Source: Ptiloglossa arizonensis
Lineage: Eukaryota > Arthropoda > Insecta > Hymenoptera > Colletidae
Length of the DNA stretch: 64,000 nt
Direction of reading: 5' to 3'
Assembly: GCF_051014685.1 (NCBI RefSeq)
Contig: NW_027478438.1
Coordinates: forward strand, 1,240,001-1,304,000
Below are positions 50,101 through 62,550 of this stretch, piece after piece. The notes beneath the pieces were generated by a model. That model ran no database searches. It was not told the DNA's origin and worked only from the letters and a program-made list of their open reading frames with translations. Within the stretch, counting starts at the first letter, position 1. Every line of letters begins with the position of its first letter. Position numbers and translations under genes: made by a program.

Positions 50101-50533
50101 TTTTCGCAAGTCTGATAGTCGAAACCAGTAACAGGAATGGCCTAGGGGAAAAGTACACACACCATTGTAATCGGGCGAGTTTCTACTTTCAGATGCAACA
50201 GGAATTTCTCGATCTCGTCAATCCGTTCGCGAGATATGGGAGTTTGAAGTTAAGGAATGGTTGAGAAACCATCATAATTTTCGCAAGTCTGATACTCGAA
50301 ACCAATAATTGGAATGGCCTTGGGGAAAAGTACACACACCATTGTAATCGGGCGAGTTTCTGCCTTCAGATGCAACAGGAATTTCTCGCGTTCGTCAATC
50401 CGTTCGCGAGATATGGGAGTTTGAAGTTAGGGAATGGTTGAGAAACCATCAAATATTTTTCGCAAGTCTGATAATCGAAACCGGTGACAGGAATGGCCTA
50501 GGGGAAAAGTATACATACCGTTGTAATCGGGCA
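44170..50533 (+). repeat. 36-monomer duplicated block, first copy
   Basis: It starts in a monomer reading GGGCAAGTTTTTCC with the CTCGTGTTCGTC variant and ends where the same monomer type begins again at 50533. The offset between copies at their left ends is 6,361 bp (GGTTTAGGGC at 44310 and 50671), which equals the distance between breakpoints, so the copies are directly adjacent. It contains the two 1,942-bp units. Confidence 0.8.
44750..48630 (+). repeat. 11-monomer (1,942-bp) higher-order repeat, two adjacent copies
   Basis: Copy one is about 44750-46690 and copy two about 46690-48630. The monomer with GATCCTACTT..CTGATGCAAC falls at 44879 and 46821, and the rare GGGCGAGGTTCTGC monomer at about 46640 and 48582. 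Only a few differences are seen by eye, for example GGTTGAGAAACC against GGTTAAGAAACC near 45504/47446 and GATCTCGTC against GATCTCGCC near 46324/48266, so identity exceeds 99%. Confidence 0.85.
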
Positions 50534-53500
50534 AGTTTCTCCTTTCAGATGCAACAGGAATTTCTCGTGTTCGTCAATCCTTACGCGAGATATGGGAGTT
50601 TGAAGTTAAGAAATGATTGAGAATCCATGAAAATTTGCGGAATCTGATACTCGAAACCAATAACTACTATGGTTTAGGGCAAAAATACACATACCGTTGT
50701 AATCGGGCGAGATTCTACTTTCAGATTCAAAAGGAATTTCTCGAGTTCGTCAATCCGTTCGCGAGATATGGGAGTTTGAAGTTAAGGAATGGTTGAGAGA
50801 CCATTAAAATTTTCGCAAGTCTGAAACTCGAAACCAGTAACTGGAATGGCCTAGGGGAAAAGTACACACACCATTGTAATCGGGGAGTTTCTACTTTCAG
50901 ATGCAACAGGAATTTCTCGAGTTCGCTAACCGTTCGCGAGATATGGGAATTTGAAGTGAAGGAATGGTTGAGAAACCATCAAAATTTTCGCAAGTCTGAT
51001 ACCCGAAACCAATAACTACTATGGCCTAAGGCAAAAAGACGCATACCGTTGTAATCGGGCGAGTTTCTGCTTTCAGATGCAACAGGAATTTCTCGAGTTT
51101 GTCAATCCGTTCGCGAGATATGGGAGTTTGAAGTTAAGGAATGGTTGAGAAACCATCAAAATTTGCGGAATCTGATACTCGAAACCAATAACTACTATGG
51201 TCCAGGGCAAAAATACACATACCGCTGTAATCGGGCGAGTTTCTGCTTTCAGATTCAACAGGAATTACTCGAGTTCGTCAATCCGCTCGCGAGATATGGG
51301 AGTTTGAAGTTAAGGAAAGGTTGAGAAACCATCAAAATTTTCGGAATCTGATACTCGAAACCAATAACTGGAACGGTCTTGGGGAAATGTACACATACCG
51401 TTGTAATCGGGCGAGATCCTACTTTCTGATGCAACAGGAATTTCTCGAGTTCGTCATTCTGTTCGCGAGGTATGGGAGTTTGAAGTTAAGGAATGGTTGA
51501 GAAACCATCAAAATTTTCCCAATTCTGATACTCGAAACCAATAACTGGAATGGTCTTGGGGAAATGTACACATACCGTTGTAATCGGGCGAGTTTCTACT
51601 TTCAGATGCAACAGGAATTTCTCGATTTCCTCAATCCGTTCGCGAGATACGGGAGTTTGAAGTCAAGGAATGGTTGAGAAACCATCATAATTTTCGCAAG
51701 TCTGATACTCGGAACCAATAACTACTATGGCCTAGTGAAAAAATACACATACCGTTGCAATCGGGCTAGTTTCTGATTTCAGATTCAACAGGAATTTCTC
51801 GAGTTCGTCAATCCGTTCGCGAGATATGGGAGTTTGAAGTTAAGGAATGGTTGAGAAACCATCAAAATTTTCGGAATCTGATACTCGATACCAATAACTA
51901 CTATGATCTAGGGTAAAGCACACATACCGTTGTAATCGGGCGAGTTTCTGCTTTCAGATGAAACAGGAATTTCTCGAGTTCGTCAATCCGTTCGCGAGAT
52001 ATGGGAGTTTGATGTTAAGGAATGGTTGAGAAACCATCAAAGTTTTCGCAAGTCAAATACTCGAAACCAATAACTGCTATGGTCTAGGGCAAAAATACAG
52101 ATACCGTTGTAATCGGGCAAGTTTCTACTTTCAGATGCAACAGGAATTTCTCGATTTCCTCAATCCGTTCGCGAGATACGGGTGTTTGAAGTTAAGGAAT
52201 GGTTGAGAAACCATCATAATTTTCGCAAGTGTGATACTCGAAACCAATAACTGGAACGGCCTTGGGGAAAAGTACATACACCATTGTAATCGGGCGAGTT
52301 TCTACTTTCAGATGCAACAGGAATTTCTCGATCTCGTCAATCCGTTCGCGAGATATGGGAGTTTGAAGTTAAGGAATGGTTGAGAAACCATCAAAATTTT
52401 CGGAATCTGGTACTCGAAACCAATAACTACTATGGTCTAGGGCAAAAATACACATACCGTTGTAATCGGGCGAGGTTCTGCTTTCAGATTCAAGAGGAAT
52501 TTCTCGAGCTCGTCAATCCGTTCGCGAGATATGGGAGTTTGAAGTTAAGGAATGGTTGAGAAACCATCAAAATTTTCGCCAGTCTGATACTCGAAACCAA
52601 TAACTGGAATGGCCTAGGGGAAAAGGACGCACATCGTTGTAATCGGGCAAGTTGCTACTTTCAGATGCAACAGGAATTTTTCGAGTTCGTCAATCCGTTT
52701 GCGAGATATGGGAGTTTGAAGTTAAGGAATGGTTGAGAAACCATCAATGTTTTCGCAAGTCAAATACTCGAAACCAATAACTGCTATGGTCTAGGGCAAA
52801 AATACGGATACCGTTGTAATCGGTCGAGTTTCTACTTTCAGGTGCAACAGGAATCTCTCGAGTTCGTCAATCGGTTCGCGAGTCATGGGAGTTTGAATTT
52901 AAGGAATGGTTGCGAGACCATTAAAATTTTCGCAAGTCTGATACACGAAACCAACCACTGGAATGGCCTAGGGGAAACGTACACACACCATTGTAATCGG
53001 GCGAGTTTCTGCCTTCAGATGCAACAGGAATTTCTCGAGTTCGTCAATTCGTTTGCGAGATATGGGAGTTTGAAATTAAGGAATGGTTGAGAGACCATTA
53101 AAATTTTCGCAAGTCTGATACCCGAAAAAAATAACTACTATGGTCTAGGGCAAAAATACAGATACCGTTGTAATCGGGCGAGTTTCTACTTTCAGATGCG
53201 ACAGGAATTTCTCGAGTTCGTCAATCCATTCGCGGGATATGATAGTTTGAAGTTAAGGAATGGTTGAGAAACCATCAAAGTGTTCGCAAGTCAAATACTC
53301 GAATCCAATAACAACTATGGTCAAGGTCAAAAATAGACATACCGTAGTAATCGCGCGAGTTTCTACTTTCAGATGCCACAGGAAACTCTCGAGTTCGTCA
53401 ATCGGTTCGCGAGATATGGGAGTTTGAATTTAAGGAATGGTTGCGAGACCATTAAAATTTTCGCAAGTCAGATACACGAAACCAACCACTGGAATAGCCT

Positions 53501-54421
53501 AGGGGAAAAGTACACACACCATTGTAATCGGGCGAGTTTCTGCTTTCAGATGCAACAGGAATTTCTCGAGTTCGTAAATCCGTTCGCGAGATATGGGAGT
53601 TTGAAGTTAAGGAATGGTTGAGAAACCATCAAAATTTTCGCAAGTCTGATACTGGAAAACAATAGCTACTATGGCCTAGGGCGAAAATGCACATACCGTT
53701 GTAAACGGGCGAGTTTCTGCTTTCAGATGCAACAGGAATTTCTCGAGTCCATCAATCCGCTCGCGAGATATGGTAGTTTGAATTAAGGAATGGTTGAGAG
53801 ACCATTAAAATTTTCGCAAGTGTGATACTCGAAACCAATAACTGGAATGGCCTTGGGGAAATGTACACACACCATTGTAATCGGGCGTGTTTCTGCCTTC
53901 AGATGCAACAGGAATTTCTCCAGTTCGTCAATCGGTTCGCGAGATATGGGAGTTTGAAATTAAGGAATGGTTGGGAGACCATTAAAATTTTCGCAAGTCT
54001 GATAGTCGAAACCAGTAACAGGAATGGCCTAGGGGAAAAGTACACACACCATTGTAATCGGGCGAGTTTCTACTTTCAGATGCAACAGGAATTTCTCGAT
54101 CTCGTCAATCCGTTCGCGAGATATGGGAGTTTGAAGTTAAGGAATGGTTGAGAAACCATCATAATTTTCGCAAGTCTGATACTCGAAACCAATAACTGGA
54201 ATGGCCTTGGGGAAAAGTACACACACCATTGTAATCGGGCGAGTTTCTGCCTTCAGATGCAACAGGAATTTCTCGCGTTCGTCAATCCGTTCGCGAGATA
54301 TGGGAGTTTGAAGTTAGGGAATGGTTGAGAAACCATCAAATATTTTTCGCAAGTCTGATAATCGAAACCGGTGACAGGAATGGCCTAGGGGAAAAGTATA
54401 CATACCGTTGTAATCGGGCAA
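50533..54421 (+). repeat. Duplicated block, second (shorter, 22-monomer) copy
   Basis: Copy of 44170-50533. Offsets run 6,361 bp at the left, 6,536 bp after one extra monomer (about 50790-50960), and 3,887 bp at the right (48955/52842 and 49486/53373). The loss of 15 monomers in between is explained by one missing 11-monomer unit plus a 3-monomer loss near 51440 and a 1-monomer loss near 52380. The right junction lies in GGGCAAGTT at about 54421, the same monomer phase as the left junction. Confidence 0.8.
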
Positions 54422-57400
54422 GTTACTACTATCAGATGCAACAGGAATTTCTCCAGTTCGTCAATCGGATCGCGAGATATGGGAGTTTGAAATTAAGGAA
54501 TGGTTGAGAGGCCATTAAAATTTTCGCAAGTCTGATACTCGAAACCAATAACTGGAATGGCCTTGGGGAAATGTACACACACCATTGTAATCGGGCGTGT
54601 TTCTGCCTTCAGATGCAACAGGAATTTCTCCAGTTCGTCAATCGGTTCGCGAGATATGGGAGTTTGAAATTAAGGAATGGTTGAGAGACCATTAAAATTT
54701 TCGCAAGTCTGATAGTCGAAACCAGTAACAGGAATGGCCTAGGTGAAAAGTATACATACCGTTGTATTCGGGCGAGCTTCTGCTTTCAGATGCAACAGGA
54801 ATTTCACGAGTTCGTCAATCCGTTTGCGAGATATGGGAGTTTGAAGTTAAGGAATGGTTGAGAAACAATCAAAATTCTCGCAATTCTGATGCTAGAAACG
54901 AATAACTACGATGGTCTGGGGGAAAAATACACATAGCGTTGTAATCGGGCGAGTTTCTGGTTTCAGATTCAACAGGAATTACTCCAGTTCGTCAATCCGT
55001 TCGCAAGATATGGGAGTTTGAAGTTAAGGAATGGTTGAGAAACCATCATAATTTTCGCAAGTCTGATAATCGAAACCAGTAACAGGAATGGCCTAGGGGA
55101 AAAGTATACATACCGTTGTAATCGGGCGAGTTTCTGCTTTCAGATGCAACAGGAATTTCTCAAGTTCGTAAATCCGTTCGCGAGATATGGGAGTTTGAAG
55201 TTAAGGAATGGTTGAGAAACCATCAAAATTTTCGGAATCTGGTACTCGAAACCAATAACTACTACGAACTAGGGCAAAAATACACATACCGTTGTAATCG
55301 GGCGAGGTTCTGCTTTCAGATTCAACAGGAATTTCTCGAGTTGGTCAATCCGTTCGCGAGATATGGGAGTTTGAAGTTAAGGAATGGTTGAGAAACCATC
55401 AAAATTTGCGGAATCTGATACTCGAAACCAATAACTACTATGGTCTAGGGCAAAAATACACATACCGCTGTAATCGGGCGAGTTTCTGCTTTCAGATTCA
55501 ACAGGAATTACTCGAGTTCGTCAATCCGCTCGCGAGATATGGGAGTTTGAAGTTAAGGAATGGTTGAGAAACCATCAAAATTTTCGGAATCTGATACTCG
55601 AAACCAATAACTGGAATGGTCTTGGGGAAAAGTACACACACCATTGTAATCGGGCGAGTTTCGACTTGCAGATGCAAGAGGAATTTCTCGAGTTCGTCAA
55701 TCCGTTCGCGAGATATTGGAGTTTGAAGTTAAGGAATGGTTGAGAAACCATCAAAGTTTTCGCAAGTCAAATACTCGAAACCAATAACTACAATGGTCTA
55801 GGGCAAAAATACACATACCGTTGTAATCGGGCGAGTTTCTACTTTCAGATGCAACAGGAATCTCTCGAGTTCGTAAATCGATTCGCGAGACATGGGAGTT
55901 TGAATTTAAGGAATGGTTGCGAGACCATTAAAATTTTCGCAAGTCTGATACACGAAACCAACCACTGGAATGGCCTAGGGGAAAAGTACGCACATCGTTG
56001 TAATCGGGCGAGTTTCTGCTTTCAGATTCAACAGGAATTACTCGAGTTCGTCAATCCGTTCACGAGATATGGGAGTTTGAAGTTAAGGAATGGTTGAGAA
56101 ACCATCAAAATTTTCGCAAGTCTGATACTGGAAACCAATAACAACTATGGTCTAGGGCAAAAATACACATACCGTTGTAATCGGGCGAGGTTCTCCTTTC
56201 AGATTCTACAGGAATTTCTCGAGTTCGTCAATCCGTTCGCGAGTTATTGGAGTTTGAAGTTAAGGAATGATTGAGAAACCATCAAAATTTTCGCAAGTCT
56301 GATACTCGAAACCAATAACTGGAATGGCTTAGGGGAAATGTACACACACCAATGTAATCGGGCAAGTTTCTACTATCAGATGCAACAGGAATTTCTCGAG
56401 TTCGTCAATCGGTTCGCGAGATATGGGAGTTTGAAGTTAAGGAATGGTTGAGAGACCATTCAAATTTTCGCAAGTCTGATACTCGAAAACAATAACTGGA
56501 ATGGCCTTGGGGAAAAGTACACACACCATTGTAATCGGGCGAGTTTCTGGTTTCAGACTCAACAGGAATTTCTCGAGTTCGTCAATCCGTTCGCGAGATA
56601 TGGGAGTTTAAAGTTAAGGAATGGTTGAGAAACCATCAAAATTTTCGGAATCTGGTACTCGAAACCAATAACTGGAGTGGACTAGGGGAAAAGTACACAC
56701 ACCGTTGTAATCGGGCGAGTTTCTGCCTTCAGATGCAACAGGAATTTCTCGAGTTCGTCAATTCGCTCTTGAGATATGGGAGTTTGAAGTTAAGGAATGG
56801 TTGAGACACCATCATAATTTTCGCCAGTCTGATACTCGAAACCAATAACTGGAATGGCCTAGGGGAAAAGTACGCACACCGTTGTAATCGGGCAAGTTTC
56901 TACTTTCAGATGCAACAGGAATTTCTCGAGTTCGTCAATCCTTTCGCGAGATATGGGAGTTTGAAGTTAAGGAATGGTTGAGAAACGATCAAAATTTGCG
57001 GAATCTGATACTCTAAACCAATAACTACTATGGTCTAGGGCTAAAATACACATACCGTTATAATCGGGCGAGTTTCTGCTTTCAGATTCAACAGTAATTA
57101 CTCGAGTTCGTCAGTCCGTTCGCGAGATATGGGAGTTTGAAGTTGAGGAATGGTTGAGAAACCATCAAAATTTTCGCACGTCTGATAATCGAAACCAGTA
57201 ACAGGAATGGCCTAGGGGAAAAGTATACATACCGTTGTAATCGGGCGAGATTCTGCTTTCAGATGCAACAGGAATTTCGCGAGTTCGTCAATCCGTTCAC
57301 GTGATATGGGAGTTTGAAGTTAAGGAATGGTTGAGAAACCATCAAAATTTTCGCAAGTCTGATACTCGAAAACTATAGGTACTATGGCCTAGGGCAAAAA

Positions 57401-57720
57401 TACACATACAGTTGTAAACGGGCGAGTTTCTGCTTTCGGATGCAACAGGAATTTCTCGAGTTCGTCAATCCGTTCGCGAGATATGGGAGTTTGAAGTTAA
57501 GGAATGGTTGAGAAACCATCAAAATTTTCGGAATCTGGTACTCGAAACCAATAACTACTATGGTCTAGGGCTAAAATACACATACCGTTATAATCGGGCG
57601 AGTTTCTGCTTTCAGATTCAACAGGAATTACTCGAGTTCGTCAGTCCGTTCGCGAGATATGGGAGTTTGAAGTTAAGGAATGGTTGAGAAACTATCAAAA
57701 TTTTCGCAAGTCTGATACTC
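54421..57720 (+). repeat. Satellite block without clear higher-order period
   Basis: Monomers of both lineages in irregular order, with variants such as CCAGTAACAGGAATGG (near 54720, 55078 and 57195) and GGCTAAAATACACATACCGTTAT (near 57040 and 57570, 3 monomers apart). No block repeat longer than about three monomers was seen by eye. Confidence 0.5.
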
Positions 57721-57749
57721 GAAACCAATAACTGGAATGGCCTAGGGGA

Positions 57750-60700
57750 AATGTACACACACCAATGTAATCGTGCAAGTTTCTACTATCAGATGCAACA
57801 GGAATTTCTCGAGTTCGTCAATCGGTTCGCGAGATATGGCAGTTTGAAATTAAGGAATGGTTGAGAGAACATTGAAATTTTCGCAAGTCTGATAATCGAA
57901 ACCGGTAACAGGAATGGCCTTGGGGTAAAGTACACATACCGTTGTAAACGGGCGAGTTTCTGCTTTCGGATGCAACAGGAATTTCTCGTGTTCGTCAATC
58001 GGTTCGCGAGATATGGGAGTTTGAAGTTAAGGAATGGTTGAGAACCATCAAAATTTTCGCAAGTCTGATAATCGAAACCAGTAACAGGAATGGCCTAGGG
58101 AAAAAGTATACATACCGTTGTAGTCGGGCGGGTTTCTGCTTTCAGATGTAACAGGAATTTCTGGAGTTCGTCAATCCGTTCGCGAGATATCGGAGTTTGA
58201 AGTTATGGAATGGTTGAGAAGCCATCAAAATTTTCGCAAGTCTGATACTCGAAACCAATAACTGGAATGGCCTAGGGGAAATGTACACACACCAATGTAA
58301 TCGGGCGAGTTTCTACTATCAGATGCAACAGGAATTTCTCGAGTTCGTCAATCCATTCGCGAGATATGGGAGTTTGAAGTTAAGGAATGGTTGAGAGACC
58401 ATTCAAATTTTCGCAAGTCTGATACTCGAAAACAATAACTGGAATGGCCTTGGGGAAAAGTACACACACCAATGTAATCGGGCGAGTTTCTACTATCAGA
58501 TGCAACAGGAATTTCTCGAGTTCGTCAATCCATTCGCGAGATATGGGAGTTAGAAATTAAGGAATGGTTGAGAAACCATCAAAATTTTCGCAAGTCTGAT
58601 ACCCAAAACCAATAACTACTATGGTCTAGGGCTAAAATACACATACCGTTATAATCGGGCGAGTTTCTGCTTTCAGATTCAACAGGAATTACTCGAATTC
58701 GACAATCCGTTAACGAGATATGGGTGTTTGAAGTTAAGGAATGGTTGAGAAGCCATCAAAATTTTCGCAAGTCTGATACTCGAAACCAATAACAACTATG
58801 GTCTACGGCAAAAATACACATACCGTTGTAATCGGGCGAGTTTCTACGTTCAGATGCAACAGGAATTTCTCAAGTTCGTCAATCGGTTCGCGAGATATGG
58901 GAGTTTGAATTTAAAGAATGTTTGAGAGTCCAATAAAATTTTCGCAAGTCTGATACTCGAAACCAATAACTGGTATGTCCTAGGGTAAAAGTACACACAC
59001 CATTGTAATCGGGCGAGTTTCTGCCTTCAGATGCAACAGGAATTTCTCGAGTTCGTCAATCCGTTCGCGAGATATGGGAGTTTGAAGTTAAGGAATGGTT
59101 GAGAAACCATCAAAATTTTGGCAAGTCTGATAGTCGAAACCAGTAACAGGAATGGCCTAGGGGAAAAGTATGCATACCGTTGTAATCGGGCGAGTTTCTG
59201 CTTTCAGATGCAAAAGGAATTTCACGAGTTCGTCAATCCGTTAACGAGATATGGGAGTTTGAAGTTAAGGAATGTTTGAGAAACCATCAAAATTTTCGCA
59301 AGTCTGATACTCGAAAAAAATAGGTACTATGCCCTATGGCAAAAATACACATACAGTTGTAAAAGGGCGAGTTTCTGCTTTCGGATGCAACAGGAATTTC
59401 TCGAGTTCGTCAATCCGTTCGCGAGATATGGGAGTTTGAAGTTAAGGAATGGTTGAGAAACCATCAAAATTTTCGCAAGTCTGATACTCGAAACCAATAA
59501 CTGGAATGGCCTAGGGGAAATGTACACACACCAATGTAATCGTGCAAGTTTCTACTATATGATGCAACAGGAATTTCTCGAGTTCGTCAATCGGTTCGCG
59601 AGATATGGGAGTTTGAAATTAAGGAATGGTTGAGAGAACATTGAAATTTTCGCAAGTCTGATAATCGAAACCGGTAACAGGAATGGCCTAGGGGTAAAGT
59701 ACACATACCGTTGTAAACGGGCGAGTTTCTGCTTTCGGATGCAACAGGAATTTCTCGTGTTCGTCAATCGGTTCGAGAGATATGGGAGTTTGAAGTTAAG
59801 GAATGGTTGAGAACCATCAAAATTTTCGCAAGTCTGATAATCGAAACCAGTAACAGGAATGGCCTAGGGAAAAAGTATACATACCGTTGTAGTCGGGCGG
59901 GTTTCTGCTTTCAGATGTAACAGGAATTTCTGGAGTTCGTCAATCCGTTCGCGAGATATCGGAGTTTGAAGTTAAGGAATGGTTCAGAAACCATAAAAAT
60001 TTTCGAAAGTCTGATACTGGAAACCAATAACTACTATGTCCTAGGGAAAAAATGCACATACCGTTGTAAACGGGCGAGTTTCTCCTTTCAGATGCAAGAG
60101 GAACTTCTCGAGTTCGTCAATCCGTTTGCGAGATATGGGAGTTTGAAGTTATGGAATGGTTGAGAAGCCATCAAAATTTTCGCAAGTCTGATACTCGAAA
60201 CCAATAACTGGAATGGCCTAGGGGAAATGTACACACACCAATGTAATCGGGCGAGTTTCTACTATCAGATGCAACAGGAATTTCTCGAGTTCGTCAATCC
60301 ATTCGCGAGATATGGGAGTTTGAAGTTAAGGAATGGTTGAGAGACCATTCAAATTTTCGCAAGTCTGATACTCGAAAACAATAACTGGAATGGCCTTGGG
60401 GAAAAGTACACACACCATTGTAATCGGTCGAGTTTCTGGTTTCAGACTCAACAGGAATTTCTCGAGTTCGTCAATCCGTTCGCGAGATATGGGAGTTTGA
60501 AGTTAAGGAATGGTTGAGAAACCATCAAAATTTTCGCAAGTCTGATACTCGAAACAAATAACTGGAATGGCCTAGGGGAAATGTACACACACCAATGTAA
60601 TCGTGCAAGTTTCTACTATCAGATGCAACAGGAATTTCTCGAGTTCGTCAATCGGTTCGCGAAATATGGGAGTTTGAAATTAAGGAATGGTTGAGAGAAC

Positions 60701-62550
60701 ATTTTAATTTTCGCAAGTCTGATAATCGAAACCGGTAACAGGAATGGCCTAGGGGTAAAGTACACATACCGTTGTAAACGGGCGAGTTTCTGCTTTCGGA
60801 TGCAACAGGAATTTCTCGTGTTCGTCAATCGGTTCGAGAGATATGGGAGTTTGAAGTTAAGGAATGGTTGAGAACCATCAAAATTTTCGCAAGTCTGATA
60901 ATCGAAACCAGTAACAGGAATGGCCTAGGGAAAAAGTATACATACCGTTGTAGTCGGGCGGGTTTCTGCTTTCAGATGTAACAGGAATTTCTGGAGTTCG
61001 TCAATCCGTTCGCGAGATATCGGAGTTTGAAGTTAAGGAATGGTTCAGAAACCATAAAAATTTTCGAAAGTCTGATACTGGAAACCAATAACTACTATGT
61101 CCTAGGGAAAAAATGCACATACCGTTGTAAACGGGCGAGTTTCTCCTTTCAGATGCAAGAGGAACTTCTCGAGTTCGTCAATCCGTTTGCGAGATATGGG
61201 AGTTTGAAGTTATGGAATGGTTGAGAAGCCATCAAAATTTTCGCAAGTCTGATACTCGAAACCAATAACTGGAATGGCCTAGGGGAAATGTACACACACC
61301 AATGTAATCGGGCGAGTTTCTACTATCAGATGCAACAGGAATTTCTCGAGTTCGTCAATCCATTCGCGAGATATGGGAGTTTGAAGTTAAGGAATGGTTG
61401 AGAGACCATTCAAATTTTCGCAAGTCTGATACTCGAAAACAATAACTGGAATGGCCTTGGGGAAAAGTACACACACCATTGTAATCGGTCGAGTTTCTGG
61501 TTTCAGACTCAACAGGAATTTCTCGAGTTCGTCAATCCGTTCGCGAGATATGGGAGTTTGAAGTTAAGGAATGGTTGAGAAACCATCAAAATTTTCGCAA
61601 GTCTGATACTCGAAACAAATAACTGGAATGGCCTAGGGGAAATGTACACACACCAATGTAATCGTGCAAGTTTCTACTATCAGATGCAACAGGAATTTCT
61701 CGAGTTCGTCAATCGGTTCGCGAGATATGGGAGTTTGAAATTAAGGAATGGTTGAGAGAACATTGAAATTTTCGCAAGTCTGATAATCGAAACCGGTAAC
61801 AGGAATGGCCTAGGGGTAAAGTACACATACCGTTGTAAACGGGCGAGTTTCTGCTTTCGGATGCAACAGGAATTTCTCGTGTTCGTCAATCGGTTCGCGA
61901 GATATGGGAGTTTGAAGTTAAGGAATGGTTGAGAACCATCAAAATTTTCGCAAGTCTGATAATCGAAACCAGTAACAGGAATGGCCTAGGGAAGAAGTAT
62001 ACATACCGTTGTAGTCGAGCGGGTTTCTGCTTTCAGATGTAACAGGAATTTCTGGAGTTCGTCAATCCGTTCGCGAGATATCGGAGTTTGAAGTTAAGGA
62101 ATGGTTCGGAAACCATCAAAATTTTCGAAAGTCTGATACTGGAAACCAATAACTACTATGTCCTAGGGAAAAAATGCACATACCGTTGTAAACGGGCGAG
62201 TTTCTCCTTTCAGATGCAAGAGGAACTTCTCGAGTTCGTCAATCCGTTTGCGAGATATGGGAGTTTGAAGTTATGGAATGGTTGAGAAGCCATCAAAATT
62301 TTCGCAAGCCTGATACTCGAAACCAATAACTGGAATGGCCTAGGGGAAATGTACACACACCAATGTAATCGGGCGAGTTTCTTCTATCAGATGCAACAGG
62401 AATTTCTCGAGTTCGTCAATCCATTCGCGAGATATGGGAGTTTGAAGTTAAGGAATGGTTGAGAGACCATTCAAATTTTCGCAAGTCTGATACTCGAAAA
62501 CAATAACTGGAATGGCCTTGGGGAAAAGTACACACACCATTGTAATCGGG
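57750..62550 (+). repeat. 6-monomer (1,061-bp) higher-order repeat
   Basis: Markers recur every 1,061 bp: GTTGTAGTCGGGCGGG at about 59887, 60948 and 62009, and the TTTGAAGTTAAGGAATGGTT monomer at about 59966, 61027 and 62088. There are nearly three complete units (about 59520-62550), preceded by a rearranged partial one (57750-58500, offset about 1,769 bp, 10 monomers). Units differ by single bases, such as GGTTCGAGAGATATG in two and GGTTCGCGAGATATG in the third. A diagnostic monomer has one A missing in the dyad (GGTTGAGAACCATC). Confidence 0.85.

Noticed and set aside
44750..54421. Assembly duplication as the source of the near-identical blocks
   Set aside because: Not excluded, but the copies differ in monomer number and by several single bases, which simple duplicated contigs would not show. 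Spanning reads would settle it.
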